The position numbers and the translations under genes are program-made. Of a stretch of 64,000 nucleotides of DNA, positions 17,528 through 26,570 are shown piece by piece (the first letter of the stretch is position 1; every line of letters begins with the position of its first letter). The stretch is from Pseudomonadota bacterium. GTDB lineage: Bacteria > Pseudomonadota > Gammaproteobacteria > Steroidobacterales > Steroidobacteraceae. A model generated the notes under the pieces. That model saw only the letters and a list, made by a program, of their open reading frames with translations, did not search any database and had not been told where the DNA came from. The stretch lies in the NCBI GenBank assembly GCA_023391335.1, contig JAEWBG010000076.1:1-64000 (forward strand), read 5' to 3'.

Positions 17528-19024
17528 ATGACCACTCAAAGACGCGCGCGAACCCCCGCCACCGTGATTCCGCTGATCAGCATCGACCGGCGCGCCCGGC
17601 TCCCTCTGCATAAACAGGTCTATGACGGTTTGAGAAACGCCATCACGACAGGCCGCCTTTCGGGTGGGCATCAAGTGCCCTCAACGCGTGATTTGTCCAG
17701 AGATTTGGCCGTCTCGCGCATTCCGGTTCTTAGTGCTTACTCGCAGCTGATCGCAGAGGGCTACTTGGAGACGCGCGCGGGCGCTGGCACGTACATCTGC
17801 AAGTCGCTTCCCGAGCAATCGACTTCCTGCCAGTCCAATCCTGCGCCTGAACGGCCGGCACGCGCGAGCCTGCGCCGTCTTTCGAAGCGCGCAGAGGCGC
17901 TGCCGCAGCTACCGAATTCGCCATGGGTGAATCGCAGAGGCGCGTTCAGTCTCGGGCAACTGGCGCTCGACGAATTTCCGTTGGCGCTATGGACGCGCCT
18001 GGTCAGCCGCACGGCGAAGAACGCGAAGCTCTCATCGCTCAGCTATGGACAGCCGCAAGGCCGCCACGATCTGCGCCGTGCCATTGCGTCATATCTCGGT
18101 ACAGCGAGAGCCGTGCGCTGCACGCCTGAACAGATTTTGATCGTGAGCGGCTCGCAGCAAGCCTTGCAGATCGCGGCGTGGTCGCTGCTCGATCCGGGCG
18201 ATTCGATTTGGATTGAAGATCCCGCCTATCGACTCGCAAGGCGCGTCTTCGAGTTGGCTGGCGCAAAGATGGTGCCGGTGCCTGTCGACGAGGAAGGTCT
18301 GCAAGTGGATGAAGGTCGGGTCAAAGAGCCCGATGCAAGAGCTGCCTTCGTGACGCCGTCGCATCAGTTACCGCTGGGCGTCACCATGAGCGCATCGCGC
18401 CGTCTGCAATTGCTCGAGTGGGCACAACAAAAGGGCGCATGGATCATCGAGGACGATTACGACAGCGAGTTTCGCTACGAGAGCCGGCCGATTGCCTCGC
18501 TGCAGGGCTTGGATAATGGCTCGCGCGTCATCTATGTAGGCACGTTCAGCAAGGTGCTGCTGCCATCGATTCGTCTGGGCTACATGGTCGTGCCCGAAGA
18601 TTTGGTGGATCGATTCACGGCTGTGCGACAAACGATGGACATCTGTCCTGCAGATTTGCATCAGGCCGTGCTCGCGGAGTTCATCGATGAAGGGCACTTC
18701 GCACGTCACATCAGGCAGATGCGGATGATCTACGGCGAGCGCAGGGCGGCGCTCGTGGAGTCGCTTGAATCGATGCTGAGCGATGAAGTCGATCTGCATG
18801 GCGATGCGGCTGGCATGCATTTGACTGTGACCTTGAAGCGGGCGCTGAACGATCGCGAGATTGCTTTGCAGGCCGCGAAACAAGACTTGTGGCTCTGGCC
18901 GCTATCGCCTGCTTATCAACACCTGAAGCCGCGCCATGGATTCATTTTGGGCTTCGGCGGTGTGCCGGCATCGCAGATGCCCAAAGCCGTTCGCCTCATG
19001 CGCGAGGTGCTGCGGGCTCAATGA
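17528..19024 (+). CDS. MocR/PdxR-type regulator (GntR HTH fused to aminotransferase fold)
   Basis: This 498-residue regulator has an N-terminal winged helix of GntR type (about 15-80, with STRDLSRDLAVSRIPVLSAY) and a long class-I aminotransferase domain. The PLP-binding lysine is K342 in GTFSKVLLPSIRLGYM. MocR proteins sense PLP or amino compounds and often control vitamin B6, GABA or taurine genes. I take ATG 17528 as start because it begins the conserved helix region; the frame extends upstream to 17357 without support. The neighbour is a TonB receptor on the other strand. The target is not evident. Confidence 0.88.
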   Translation: MTTQRRARTPATVIPLISIDRRARLPLHKQVYDGLRNAITTGRLSGGHQVPSTRDLSRDLAVSRIPVLSAYSQLIAEGYLETRAGAGTYICKSLPEQSTSCQSNPAPERPARASLRRLSKRAEALPQLPNSPWVNRRGAFSLGQLALDEFPLALWTRLVSRTAKNAKLSSLSYGQPQGRHDLRRAIASYLGTARAVRCTPEQILIVSGSQQALQIAAWSLLDPGDSIWIEDPAYRLARRVFELAGAKMVPVPVDEEGLQVDEGRVKEPDARAAFVTPSHQLPLGVTMSASRRLQLLEWAQQKGAWIIEDDYDSEFRYESRPIASLQGLDNGSRVIYVGTFSKVLLPSIRLGYMVVPEDLVDRFTAVRQTMDICPADLHQAVLAEFIDEGHFARHIRQMRMIYGERRAALVESLESMLSDEVDLHGDAAGMHLTVTLKRALNDREIALQAAKQDLWLWPLSPAYQHLKPRHGFILGFGGVPASQMPKAVRLMREVLRAQ

Positions 19025-19047
19025 CCTGAATCCAGCTCCGCGGGTGC

Positions 19048-19084
19048 GAAAAAGAAAAGGGGAGAAGGCTTGCGCCTTCTCCCC
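19048..19084 (-). terminator. Rho-independent terminator of the large TonB receptor
   Basis: Read on the minus strand, GGGGAGAAGGC and GCCTTCTCCCC pair perfectly (11 bp) around a 4-base loop and are followed by TTTTCTTTTT. It lies 21 bases beyond the receptor stop. Confidence 0.92.
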
Positions 19085-19105
19085 GAACCTCAGGGGGAAC
19101 CGTTC

Positions 19106-22015
19106 TTAGAATTGGCCGCGGATACCGAGGATGTACTGACGGCCGGGATGGTTGTAGATGCTGGTTCGATTTTGGAAGCCGAAGTACGAGTACTCTTCTT
19201 CGTTCGTCAGGTTGAGCGCCTCGAAGCTGAGCGTCATCTCGTGGCCCATCATTCCGAAGTTCAAGCTGCTCGACAGATCCAAGTAGCCCGCCGCCTTGCG
19301 GTACTGCGTCTCGGGCGCTGTCACGCCAAAGCAGTTCACTCGGCACTCCACATAATCGCCGCGATAGTTGTACGAAAGGCGCAGCGCGAACGTGCCCGGC
19401 TCGTAGTAGACAGTGGCGTTGTAGTTGTTCTTGGCCAACCCTTCGATCACCTTTGGTAAGCCTTGAGCATCCAAGCCGTCATTCGACTTCAGGCGAGTGA
19501 AGTTTACGGTCACGCCGAGACCATTCAGCAACATGTCGAGCCGCTGTTGATAGAGCAACTCGAGGCCTTTGAGATAGGTCACGTCGGAGCGATTCTGCGG
19601 CCTTGCAAACTGAACCGTCGAGTCAAGGCCGCTCGGTAGGAACGAAAGTAACGTCGGATCGGTGATCGCCGCCAACGGAATATTGGCGTTGCGGAACGGC
19701 TCTGCTCCGCGCTTGGTCTCGATGAAGCCCGTGATTTCCTTGTAGAAGGCGGTTACGCCGACGACCGCACCTTCGGAGAAGTACCATTCAAGACCACTAT
19801 CCAAGCCGTCTGAAATGTACGGATCCAGATCCGGGTTACCTTGGCTCACCGTTCCCGTGGTCGAGAAGCTCGTGAATGGCAGCATCTGCGTTGGGTCGGG
19901 ACGAGTCATCGTGCGAGACGCAGCAAAACGTGCAACCAACGAATCCGAGATGTTGTACGCAAGGTTCACCGATGGGAGCAGACGTGCGTCGCTGCTCTTC
20001 CACGGTACCGTGTCGTAATCATCTGGACGCAATCCGAATAGTGCGCCATTCGGCGGAGTCCGCAACGTGAACGTGGTCATGTCCGTATCGGTCTTGACGT
20101 AGCGCAGACCTACGTTGGCGCGAAGGTCATGACCGCCCAGATCGAACCGTCCATTGGCTTCGACATAGAAGGCGTTCGATTTTTCTTCGAAGGTGCCGGA
20201 GTTCGTGTACTCAAGATTTGCGGCAGCGTCGAGTGCGCCTGGATCCATCAGTGCACGCCACGCGCCTAAGTCGGCGACTGCCCACGAACTGTAGCCAGGC
20301 GAATCGCTAAACCCTTTGCCGAAATTGACCGGAACGGCGCGCGCATAACCGGTGAGATCGAACGAGGCGAGCGCGTTCGGTCCCGTATAGCCGAACGGAG
20401 CGAGTGCCGCACCCTGCGTTGCGCCGACCGATGAACCAAACGACAAGCGCTCGCGCTCGTAATCGTTCAGCAAGTAGCCGAAGGTGAGATTCAGATCCTC
20501 ATCGCCCAGTTTGAAGTTCAGTGCGAGATTGTCGTTCGTCTCGTTGCGTGTGCGGGGTTGTACGCGGACTGCGTTTAGGTCCCAGAGACTGAGGTTCGAG
20601 ATGTCGACTGTGGGAGTGATCGACGGGATATGAGCTCCCGCTTTTGTGCTGATGTTCGCGTCCAAATCTTGCGAGAGCAGCAGGAAGGTGGTCATGCGCC
20701 AACGAAAGTCGGAGTCGGCACGCGATGCTTTTAGTTGCGCGTTGAACTTGTCGCTGATCTGCCAATCGGTCGTAAACCCCAGATGCTTGAAGTCGGAATC
20801 CTGTTCGAAGTATCGGTTTTCCGACCAATACCGCACGTTGTGCAACGTGCCGCTCACTAAGTTGCCGTCCGCATCGAGCTGAAAGTTCTGCGGCGTGATG
20901 TAGCCGAAGCCGGTTGAACCCGCCTGACCCGAACTCGTCCCGCGGACCAACTCGTTGTTGGTGTAGCGATCGAAATCGGAAGTGAGTTTCGAGTACAAGA
21001 AGTCGAGCGTAAACATCAGGCCATCGGTCGGTTTCCACTGGACCGCTGCGGTGCCGCCGATACGATCGCGCTTGCCGTCTTGCACTTCAGGTCTGCCCAG
21101 TCGCGGGATGTTCACGTCGGCCAGCTCAGCGTTCGTAAGGCCGGACTCATTGACGAATCCCGGCGCTAGGGATGCTGGATTTGCGGCCGTCACGCTGGGC
21201 AAGTTCCAGTTGAAGTTGGCGACACGCGTCGGCCAGTCCGAAGGGGGAACGGCTGCGCGGTTGGTTCCCGATGCCACCGGGCCCACGTGGCCGACTGCCC
21301 ATCCTTGCGAACTCCAGCCGTCAGTGCGGAACTTGCGTTCGGAGTAAGTCGCACTCAGCAACACGCCGAAGGTGTCATTCCAGGTGTTGCTGACGAGGAA
21401 GCTGGCGCGCGGATCTAGCTTTTGCGATGTCTCCTGATAGGCGCCTTGAACCTGGTAGCTGGCTTTGAAGCCGTCGTAATCGAACGGGCGCGGCGGCTTC
21501 AAGTTGATGGTGCCGGAAAGTCCGCCTTCGACGACGCTCGCACGAGGCGTCTTGGACACTTCGAGGGCGCTGAAGATTTCCGAGGGCAGCACGTCGAAGT
21601 CGAATTCGCGACTGCGGGCCTGCTGGTCGACGCTGCCTTCGGACGCGACGCTAACCGGCATGCCATCAAGCAGTACTCTCGCGAAACTGGGGCCTAAGCC
21701 GCGCAGCGAAATCTGCTGGCCTTCGCCATTGGTTCTGGAGATCTGCACGCCGGGAACGCGCTGCAGGGCTTCTGCCAGATTGTTGTCGGGAAGCTTGCCC
21801 ACATCCTCAGCGGAGATCGAATCGGTGAAGTTGACGTTTTCGCGTTTCACCTCCAGCGATTGCTCGAGGCTGCCCCGAAAGCCGGTGACAACGACTTCTT
21901 CCAACTTCTCGTCTGAGCTGGGAGTGGTGCTCTGCTGCGCCTGCGCGATGCCTGCGCTCACGCACAAACTCAAAAAGCTGATCTTTGCCAGCGAACTGGG
22001 CACGGTGTGCTTCAC
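19106..22015 (-). CDS. Large TonB-dependent receptor, Xanthomonas/Caulobacter type
   Basis: This 969-residue outer-membrane receptor belongs to the group often named TonB-Xanth-Caul, whose members import oligosaccharides. It starts at GTG 22015, supported by GGAGGGG 6 bases upstream. A signal peptide ends near AQA-QQS. A TonB box-like EEVVVTGFR is followed by the plug (DNNLAEALQRVPGVQISR, ISLRGLGPSFARVLLDGMPV). The C-terminus YILGIRGQF ends in Phe. It is divergent from a FadR-type regulator, with paired GTGGTCAG sites between them. The following genes handle glucuronate, so glucuronoxylo-oligosaccharides are the best guess for the ligand. It ends at a clean terminator. Confidence 0.9.
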   Translation of the reverse strand: MKHTVPSSLAKISFLSLCVSAGIAQAQQSTTPSSDEKLEEVVVTGFRGSLEQSLEVKRENVNFTDSISAEDVGKLPDNNLAEALQRVPGVQISRTNGEGQQISLRGLGPSFARVLLDGMPVSVASEGSVDQQARSREFDFDVLPSEIFSALEVSKTPRASVVEGGLSGTINLKPPRPFDYDGFKASYQVQGAYQETSQKLDPRASFLVSNTWNDTFGVLLSATYSERKFRTDGWSSQGWAVGHVGPVASGTNRAAVPPSDWPTRVANFNWNLPSVTAANPASLAPGFVNESGLTNAELADVNIPRLGRPEVQDGKRDRIGGTAAVQWKPTDGLMFTLDFLYSKLTSDFDRYTNNELVRGTSSGQAGSTGFGYITPQNFQLDADGNLVSGTLHNVRYWSENRYFEQDSDFKHLGFTTDWQISDKFNAQLKASRADSDFRWRMTTFLLLSQDLDANISTKAGAHIPSITPTVDISNLSLWDLNAVRVQPRTRNETNDNLALNFKLGDEDLNLTFGYLLNDYERERLSFGSSVGATQGAALAPFGYTGPNALASFDLTGYARAVPVNFGKGFSDSPGYSSWAVADLGAWRALMDPGALDAAANLEYTNSGTFEEKSNAFYVEANGRFDLGGHDLRANVGLRYVKTDTDMTTFTLRTPPNGALFGLRPDDYDTVPWKSSDARLLPSVNLAYNISDSLVARFAASRTMTRPDPTQMLPFTSFSTTGTVSQGNPDLDPYISDGLDSGLEWYFSEGAVVGVTAFYKEITGFIETKRGAEPFRNANIPLAAITDPTLLSFLPSGLDSTVQFARPQNRSDVTYLKGLELLYQQRLDMLLNGLGVTVNFTRLKSNDGLDAQGLPKVIEGLAKNNYNATVYYEPGTFALRLSYNYRGDYVECRVNCFGVTAPETQYRKAAGYLDLSSSLNFGMMGHEMTLSFEALNLTNEEEYSYFGFQNRTSIYNHPGRQYILGIRGQF

Positions 22016-22117
22016 GACGATCCCCTCCGGTACTTATTCAAAATTTAGGGACTTGCGGCTCCCTGAAGCCGCAAGTCAGGCCGTGTGCGTCGCCGATACT
22101 GACCACTTCCACATTGG

Positions 22118-22146
22118 CCTGACCACTTTAGTCTCGCGTGGTCAGG
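22118..22146. promoter_or_regulatory. Inverted repeat CCTGACCAC / GTGGTCAGG operator candidate
   Basis: Two perfect 9-base half-sites are separated by 11 bases, about 103 to 131 bases upstream of the receptor start. The same CCTGACC/GGTCAGG pair occurs at 30200-30237 in front of alpha-glucuronidase. Confidence 0.65.
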
Positions 22147-22238
22147 GAAGACCTGTCAACAGTGTCAGCCGGTGACTGAAAACGCGCGTAGATGCGCGGA
22201 AAAAAAGGAATTGCTTGATAACAAACCAGTAATCACAG

Positions 22239-22251
22239 GTGGTCAGACCAC
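22239..22251. promoter_or_regulatory. Palindrome GTGGTCAGACCAC, probable FadR/GntR-type operator
   Basis: Six-base arms flank one central base. The TGGTC-n-GACCA shape matches the general operator form of FadR-subfamily GntR regulators, and such a regulator starts 100 bases downstream. Autoregulation is inferred. Confidence 0.68.
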
Positions 22252-22350
22252 GCTATACTCGCGCCGGGTTGGAAGATGGGTCGAGGTCGGCAATCGGGTG
22301 CCTTACTGCCGTTCCTTGCGTACCGACTCTATGCACAATCAGTGACTCGT

Positions 22351-23109
22351 ATGCCGCATTCCGCCGATCGCAAGCTTTATCAGAAGGTCGCCAACGCTAT
22401 CGTCGCCGCCATCAAGAGCGGCGTGTATCCGCCGGGTGAGCGGTTGCCGCCCGAACGCGAATTGGCGGAAAAACTCGATGTGAGCCGGCCGACCATTCGC
22501 GAAGCGCTCATTGCGCTGGAAATTCGCGGCATCGTCGAGGCGCGACGCGGATCAGGCATCTACGTGATTCAAGCGGCACCCTCGGAAGCGGCGAGTGCGG
22601 AAGACGATCTAGACATCGGTCCGTTCGAAGTGAGCGAAGCGCGCCGTTTGTTCGAAGGGGAATCCGCTGCATTGGCTGCGGCAATCATCACCGACGAAGA
22701 ACTCGCCGAACTCGAAAAGCTGCTAGAAGCGATCGGCGCGAATGTCGACAATGAATTGGGCGAACGAGCGGACCGCGATTTCCACATTGCTATTGCCGAA
22801 GCAACGCAGAATCCCGCGATCGCAACGGTGGTCGAGACGTTGTGGGACATGCGTTACCGATCGCCGCTGTGTAAAACGATGTTCGACCGTGCGCGGCGCG
22901 CCGGATCGAAGCCGCGGCTAGACGATCACCGCGAAATTCTCGAAGCGTTGAAGGCTCGCGATCCGAAGGCAGCGCGTGCTGCCATGCGCGCGCATCTCGA
23001 CCGCGTCATCAATGCGCTGCTGTCCGCAACCGAAACAGACGCTCTACAGAAAGCGCGCTCGGAAGTGGATACGAAGCGCAAAGAATTGGCGCGACGGTTA
23101 GCGGTCTGA
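22351..23109 (+). CDS. FadR-subfamily GntR regulator (UxuR/ExuR-like)
   Basis: A winged-helix domain (PPGERLPPERELAEKLDVSRPTIREAL, about residues 25-65) is followed by an all-helical FCD ligand domain. That domain has likely metal/ligand residues in DRDFHIAIAEA, LDDHREILEAL and MRAHLDRV. Length is about 252 residues from ATG 22351; an in-frame ATG at 22276 would add an unlikely leader. Members sense sugar acids such as glucuronate, fructuronate or mannonate. It sits between an oligosaccharide receptor and hexuronate genes, and palindromes of the expected type lie upstream, so it most likely represses the glucuronate regulon. The effector is inference. Confidence 0.87.
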   Translation: MPHSADRKLYQKVANAIVAAIKSGVYPPGERLPPERELAEKLDVSRPTIREALIALEIRGIVEARRGSGIYVIQAAPSEAASAEDDLDIGPFEVSEARRLFEGESAALAAAIITDEELAELEKLLEAIGANVDNELGERADRDFHIAIAEATQNPAIATVVETLWDMRYRSPLCKTMFDRARRAGSKPRLDDHREILEALKARDPKAARAAMRAHLDRVINALLSATETDALQKARSEVDTKRKELARRLAV

Positions 23110-23133
23110 ACGTCCAAAAGGACGTCATGGATT

Positions 23134-23336
23134 CGGGAATCGGACGCAACACAAAGCGCGCAAAGACGACGAGCGAATAGCGGACCTAGCGAGGCCAGAG
23201 CAGCATGCCTTCATACACGCTCGCTCTTAGCTCTGGTTCGATCCACCAACCGTCTCGCTGGGCAGGGACATGCGCTCACTAAGAATCCAAACACGTCCGA
23301 TCACTTTGCGTTCTTTGTGTTACGTCCGACTTCCCG
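23134..23336. repeat. Paired inverted repeat, GTCGGACGCAACACAAAG type
   Basis: Arms at 23134-23165 and 23304-23336 are reverse complements with about three mismatches and one gap. They surround 138 bases without a gene between the convergent regulator and the MFS carrier. A related pair is at 31396-31517, and one arm is at 93-115. A short stem ACGTCC-AAAA-GGACGT just after the regulator stop (about 23110-23125) has no T-run. Confidence 0.75.
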
Positions 23337-23340
23337 AGCG

Positions 23341-24837
23341 TTAGCGATTCTTCGGCGCTCCCGCATACGCAAGCGCGATTCCAATCAAGCAGAACCCCGC
23401 CGCAGCGGTGCACGCTTGGATTGCGCCTGAGGATTGAACGGCGGCAATCCAGACATCCCAATTCAGCGAGATTCCAGCGAGCACCGCTGCCCCTACGCAC
23501 ATGACAACGATGCCGGTGACAATGAGCGGCTTGTGAGCTTGCGTCAGATCGAGCGGCACATCGGTGTCGACGCGATTGAAGTGACCGCGCAAGATCACCC
23601 AGAAAATCGCCAGACTGATCAGGTGCATGATGCCCGCCAACAAGAAGATCAACTCTTGATTGCCAGTCCACTGAATTGCCGGCGCGGCGAGCAGAGTCAT
23701 GAACATGCCGCCGATGCCGCCCGTCGTCGCGCCCAAGCCAACGACTGAGCCTGACACTTTCGCGGGAAACAAATCTGTCGCCGACGTGAAGATATTTGCC
23801 GACCACGCTTGATGTGCGGCAGTCGCCAGCATGATGAGCGCAATGCATAGCGTCATGCTTTGCGTGTAGTACGCGATGATCGCACCCGGCATGCAAACCG
23901 CTGCGATGAGCATTGTCGTGAGTCTTGCTTTGCCTACGCTCCAGCCGCGCGCAATGAGATGACCTGAAAGCCATCCGCCAGCAATGGATCCAACTGTCGC
24001 GCCCGTATAGATCACTCCAAGAAGGCCGGCGCTCTCGAGTGGATTCTGACCGCGTTCGCGCGACAGATACGAAGGCAGCCAAAACAGATAGAACCACCAC
24101 ACTGGATCGGTGAGCATCTTGCCCAACAGGAATGGCCAAATTTCGCGATAACGGAGCAATGCGGTCCACGGCAACTTGATTGTGGGACCCGCGCTGACGC
24201 GGCCTTCCTGGATGTAAGCAAGTTCAGCGGGTTTGAGCCGCGGATGGTCTTCGGGAGGAAAGAACGCTTTGCTCCAAAAGAACAACCAGATAACGCCGAT
24301 CAATCCAATCGCGACGAATGAAGACTGCCAGTTGATCGTCTCGGCGATCCAAACGACCACCACCGAGACGAGCACGCCGATGTTGGTGCCCGAATTGAAA
24401 ATGCCGGTGGCGAGTGCGCGTTCCTTTTGCGGGAACCACATTGCGACTGCCTTGATCGAGGCTGGGAAGTTTGCGGCTTCAGCAAGCCCTAAGAAGAACC
24501 GCACGAGTACGAAACCGAACACGGTGCTCACGAGGCCGTGAGCTGCTGCCATGGCGGACCACAAGATTAACGCCGCTGCGAGACTGGTCTTGACGCCGTA
24601 GCGATCGATGACGCGACCGATCAGCGAAGGAAAAGCTGCGTACGCAACGGTGAAAGCGAACGTGATCCAGCCGTAATCCACGTCGGTCCAGCCGAGCGCG
24701 TCCTGCAGCGTCGTCTTCAAGACCGAGAGCGCTTGCCGATCGACGTAGTTGATCGTCGAGCAGAAGAACAACAATGCGCAAATAACCCAACGATACTTGC
24801 CGACTGGAGCAGTCGGCGCAGGCGCCGTCGCTGACAT
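23341..24837 (-). CDS. MFS hexuronate transporter (ExuT-like, ACS family)
   Basis: This inner-membrane carrier of 498 residues has about 12 membrane segments and belongs to the anion:cation symporter family. Family-like signatures are NYVDRQALSVL in the first helix, VIDRYGVKTSLAAALILWS in the 2-3 loop, and FNSGTNIGVL. Relatives import glucuronate or galacturonate with protons. A GGGGGGA ribosome binding site precedes the ATG. It is 57 bases beyond the end of uxaC on the same strand, so the two form an operon that would import and isomerise glucuronate. The extra C-terminal membrane pair after residue 420 is longer than in E. coli ExuT. Confidence 0.9.
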   Translation of the reverse strand: MSATAPAPTAPVGKYRWVICALLFFCSTINYVDRQALSVLKTTLQDALGWTDVDYGWITFAFTVAYAAFPSLIGRVIDRYGVKTSLAAALILWSAMAAAHGLVSTVFGFVLVRFFLGLAEAANFPASIKAVAMWFPQKERALATGIFNSGTNIGVLVSVVVVWIAETINWQSSFVAIGLIGVIWLFFWSKAFFPPEDHPRLKPAELAYIQEGRVSAGPTIKLPWTALLRYREIWPFLLGKMLTDPVWWFYLFWLPSYLSRERGQNPLESAGLLGVIYTGATVGSIAGGWLSGHLIARGWSVGKARLTTMLIAAVCMPGAIIAYYTQSMTLCIALIMLATAAHQAWSANIFTSATDLFPAKVSGSVVGLGATTGGIGGMFMTLLAAPAIQWTGNQELIFLLAGIMHLISLAIFWVILRGHFNRVDTDVPLDLTQAHKPLIVTGIVVMCVGAAVLAGISLNWDVWIAAVQSSGAIQACTAAAGFCLIGIALAYAGAPKNR

Positions 24838-24894
24838 ATCTATCCCCCCAAATGAATGCGCACATCGCTCAACGCGTGTGCGCTTGTTCTGAGC

Positions 24895-26313
24895 TTACAG
24901 GCGATACGCGCTTTTCGGTAACCGGTAGGCCAGATCGATCGCGACTTCGTGCGCCTCGTCTTCGTTCATGCGATGTTCGGCGACGAGTCGAGCGAGGAAC
25001 GCGCAATCGATGCGCCTTGCCACGTCGTGCCGCGCTGGAATCGACAAGAACGCGCGCGTGTCGTCGTTGAAGCCGACAGTATTGTAGAAGCCGGCGGTCT
25101 CGGTGGTCTGCTCGCGAAATCGCATCATGCCTTCGGGACTGTCATGGAACCACCAAGCCGGCCCGAGCTTGAGTGCGGGATAGTGGCCAGCGAGAGGCGC
25201 GAGCTCGCGGCTGTAACTACTTTCATCGAGCGTGAATACGATGAGGGACAATCGGTTCTCGTTGCCGAATCGATTCAGCAGCGGCCATAACGCGCGCACG
25301 TAATCGGTGGCCATCGGAATATCGGCGCCGACGTTCGGGCCGAACCGCTTGAGCACGTCCACGTTGTGATTGCGCCACGATCCGGGATGAATCTGCATGA
25401 CGAGCCCGTCTTCGATACTCATGCGCGCCATCTCCGTCAGCACTTGGCCGCGGAACAACTCCGCATCTCCCGGTCGTGTCTGGCCGCGCACGATGCGATC
25501 GAACAATGCTTTGGCTTCGGACTCATCGAGATCCGCAGTCGCTGCACTTGGGTGACCATGATCGGTCGAGGTTGCGCCCATGGAGGCAAAGAATGCGCGA
25601 CGGTTGCGATGCGCGGACAAATAACCTTTCCAGCTCATCGTGTCTTCGCCGGTGATTTCACCGAACTGGCGTAGGTTGTCGATGAATCCCACTGCATCGG
25701 GATCGACGACCGGATCCGGACGGTAGGCTGTGACGACTCGACCTTTCCAGCCGCTGTTGCGGATCTTGATGTGATGGCGCAGATCATCGAGCGGCGACTC
25801 CGTCGTGGCCAGCGCTTCGATGTTGAACCGTTCGAACAGCGCGCGCGGACGGAAGTCCGGATGTTGCAACTTCGTTGCGATCACTTCATACGCATGGTCT
25901 GCGTTCTTGGGCGTAAGCGGTACATCGAGTTCGAAAACATTTGCGAGCACCCAGTCGAACCACATGCGCGAAGGAGTGCCGCGAAACAAGAAGTAGTGCT
26001 CGGCGAAGATTCTCCAGATCTTTCTCGAATCATCTTCGATCCGACTACCGTCCAACGCCCGCACGCCGAATTGCTCGAGGCGAATGCCTTGGCTGTAAAG
26101 CATGCGGAACACGTAGTGATCGGGAATCAACAGGAGCTTGGCTGGATTGGGAAAGGCCTCGTTGTCGGCGAACCACTGTGGGTCCGTGTGTCCGTGCGGG
26201 CTGATGATGGGTAAATCGCGCACGTGCTGGTAAAGACGACGTGCAATGGCGCGGATGGCAGGCTCTGCCGGAAAAAGGCGATCGGCAGGTAAGCGATCTT
26301 CAGCTTTGGTCAT
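24895..26313 (-). CDS. uxaC: Glucuronate isomerase
   Basis: This 472-residue cytoplasmic enzyme interconverts D-glucuronate and D-fructuronate (or galacturonate and tagaturonate). Typical features are the N-terminal PIISPHGHTDPQWFADNEAF with metal-binding HGH, FDWVLANVFEL, TTESPLDDL, the MVMQIHPGSWRNHN stretch and the late ARRHDVARRIDC-like region. Length equals that of E. coli UxaC. It is divergent from mannonate dehydratase and upstream of ExuT, which is the standard arrangement of steps in glucuronate use. Confidence 0.95.
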   Translation of the reverse strand: MTKAEDRLPADRLFPAEPAIRAIARRLYQHVRDLPIISPHGHTDPQWFADNEAFPNPAKLLLIPDHYVFRMLYSQGIRLEQFGVRALDGSRIEDDSRKIWRIFAEHYFLFRGTPSRMWFDWVLANVFELDVPLTPKNADHAYEVIATKLQHPDFRPRALFERFNIEALATTESPLDDLRHHIKIRNSGWKGRVVTAYRPDPVVDPDAVGFIDNLRQFGEITGEDTMSWKGYLSAHRNRRAFFASMGATSTDHGHPSAATADLDESEAKALFDRIVRGQTRPGDAELFRGQVLTEMARMSIEDGLVMQIHPGSWRNHNVDVLKRFGPNVGADIPMATDYVRALWPLLNRFGNENRLSLIVFTLDESSYSRELAPLAGHYPALKLGPAWWFHDSPEGMMRFREQTTETAGFYNTVGFNDDTRAFLSIPARHDVARRIDCAFLARLVAEHRMNEDEAHEVAIDLAYRLPKSAYRL

Positions 26314-26570
26314 CGGGCTGCTCGACGTTGGGGATTTCGATACGGAAGCGATTCAATCACGGCGCGAGTCTCAACCCGATTGCGTTGTGGTACTTAACAC
26401 GTTCTTGAAACTTAACAATGGGCAACAGCTCGGGACGCGCGTGATCAATGTGGGCGCACATTGGTATACGAAGCGGTGCAAGGATACAAGCGCGTTGGTA
26501 GTATCTGCCGCCCCTCGAAACGTGGGATATGGTTTCTCGAATAGCTTGATACTGACCAGGAGCAATGAAG
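26314..26570. promoter_or_regulatory. Divergent promoter region uxaC / mannonate dehydratase with GGTA-type sites
   Basis: ATTGGTATAC at 26460-26469 and TTGGTAGTATC at 26495-26505 resemble halves of the ATTGGTATACCAAT operator recognised by enterobacterial UxuR/ExuR. They are 35 bases apart. AGGAG at 26558-26562 serves the downstream gene. Confidence 0.5.

Larger units (their letters stand above)
22016..22350. promoter_or_regulatory. Divergent control region, TonB receptor / GntR regulator
   Basis: This 335-base region has no gene. It carries CTGACCAC at 22099-22106 and again at 22119-22126 (20-base pitch), the inverted copy GTGGTCAG at 22138-22145, and a separate compact palindrome at 22239-22251. 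The order suggests cooperative binding of a dimeric regulator over both promoters. Confidence 0.7.
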
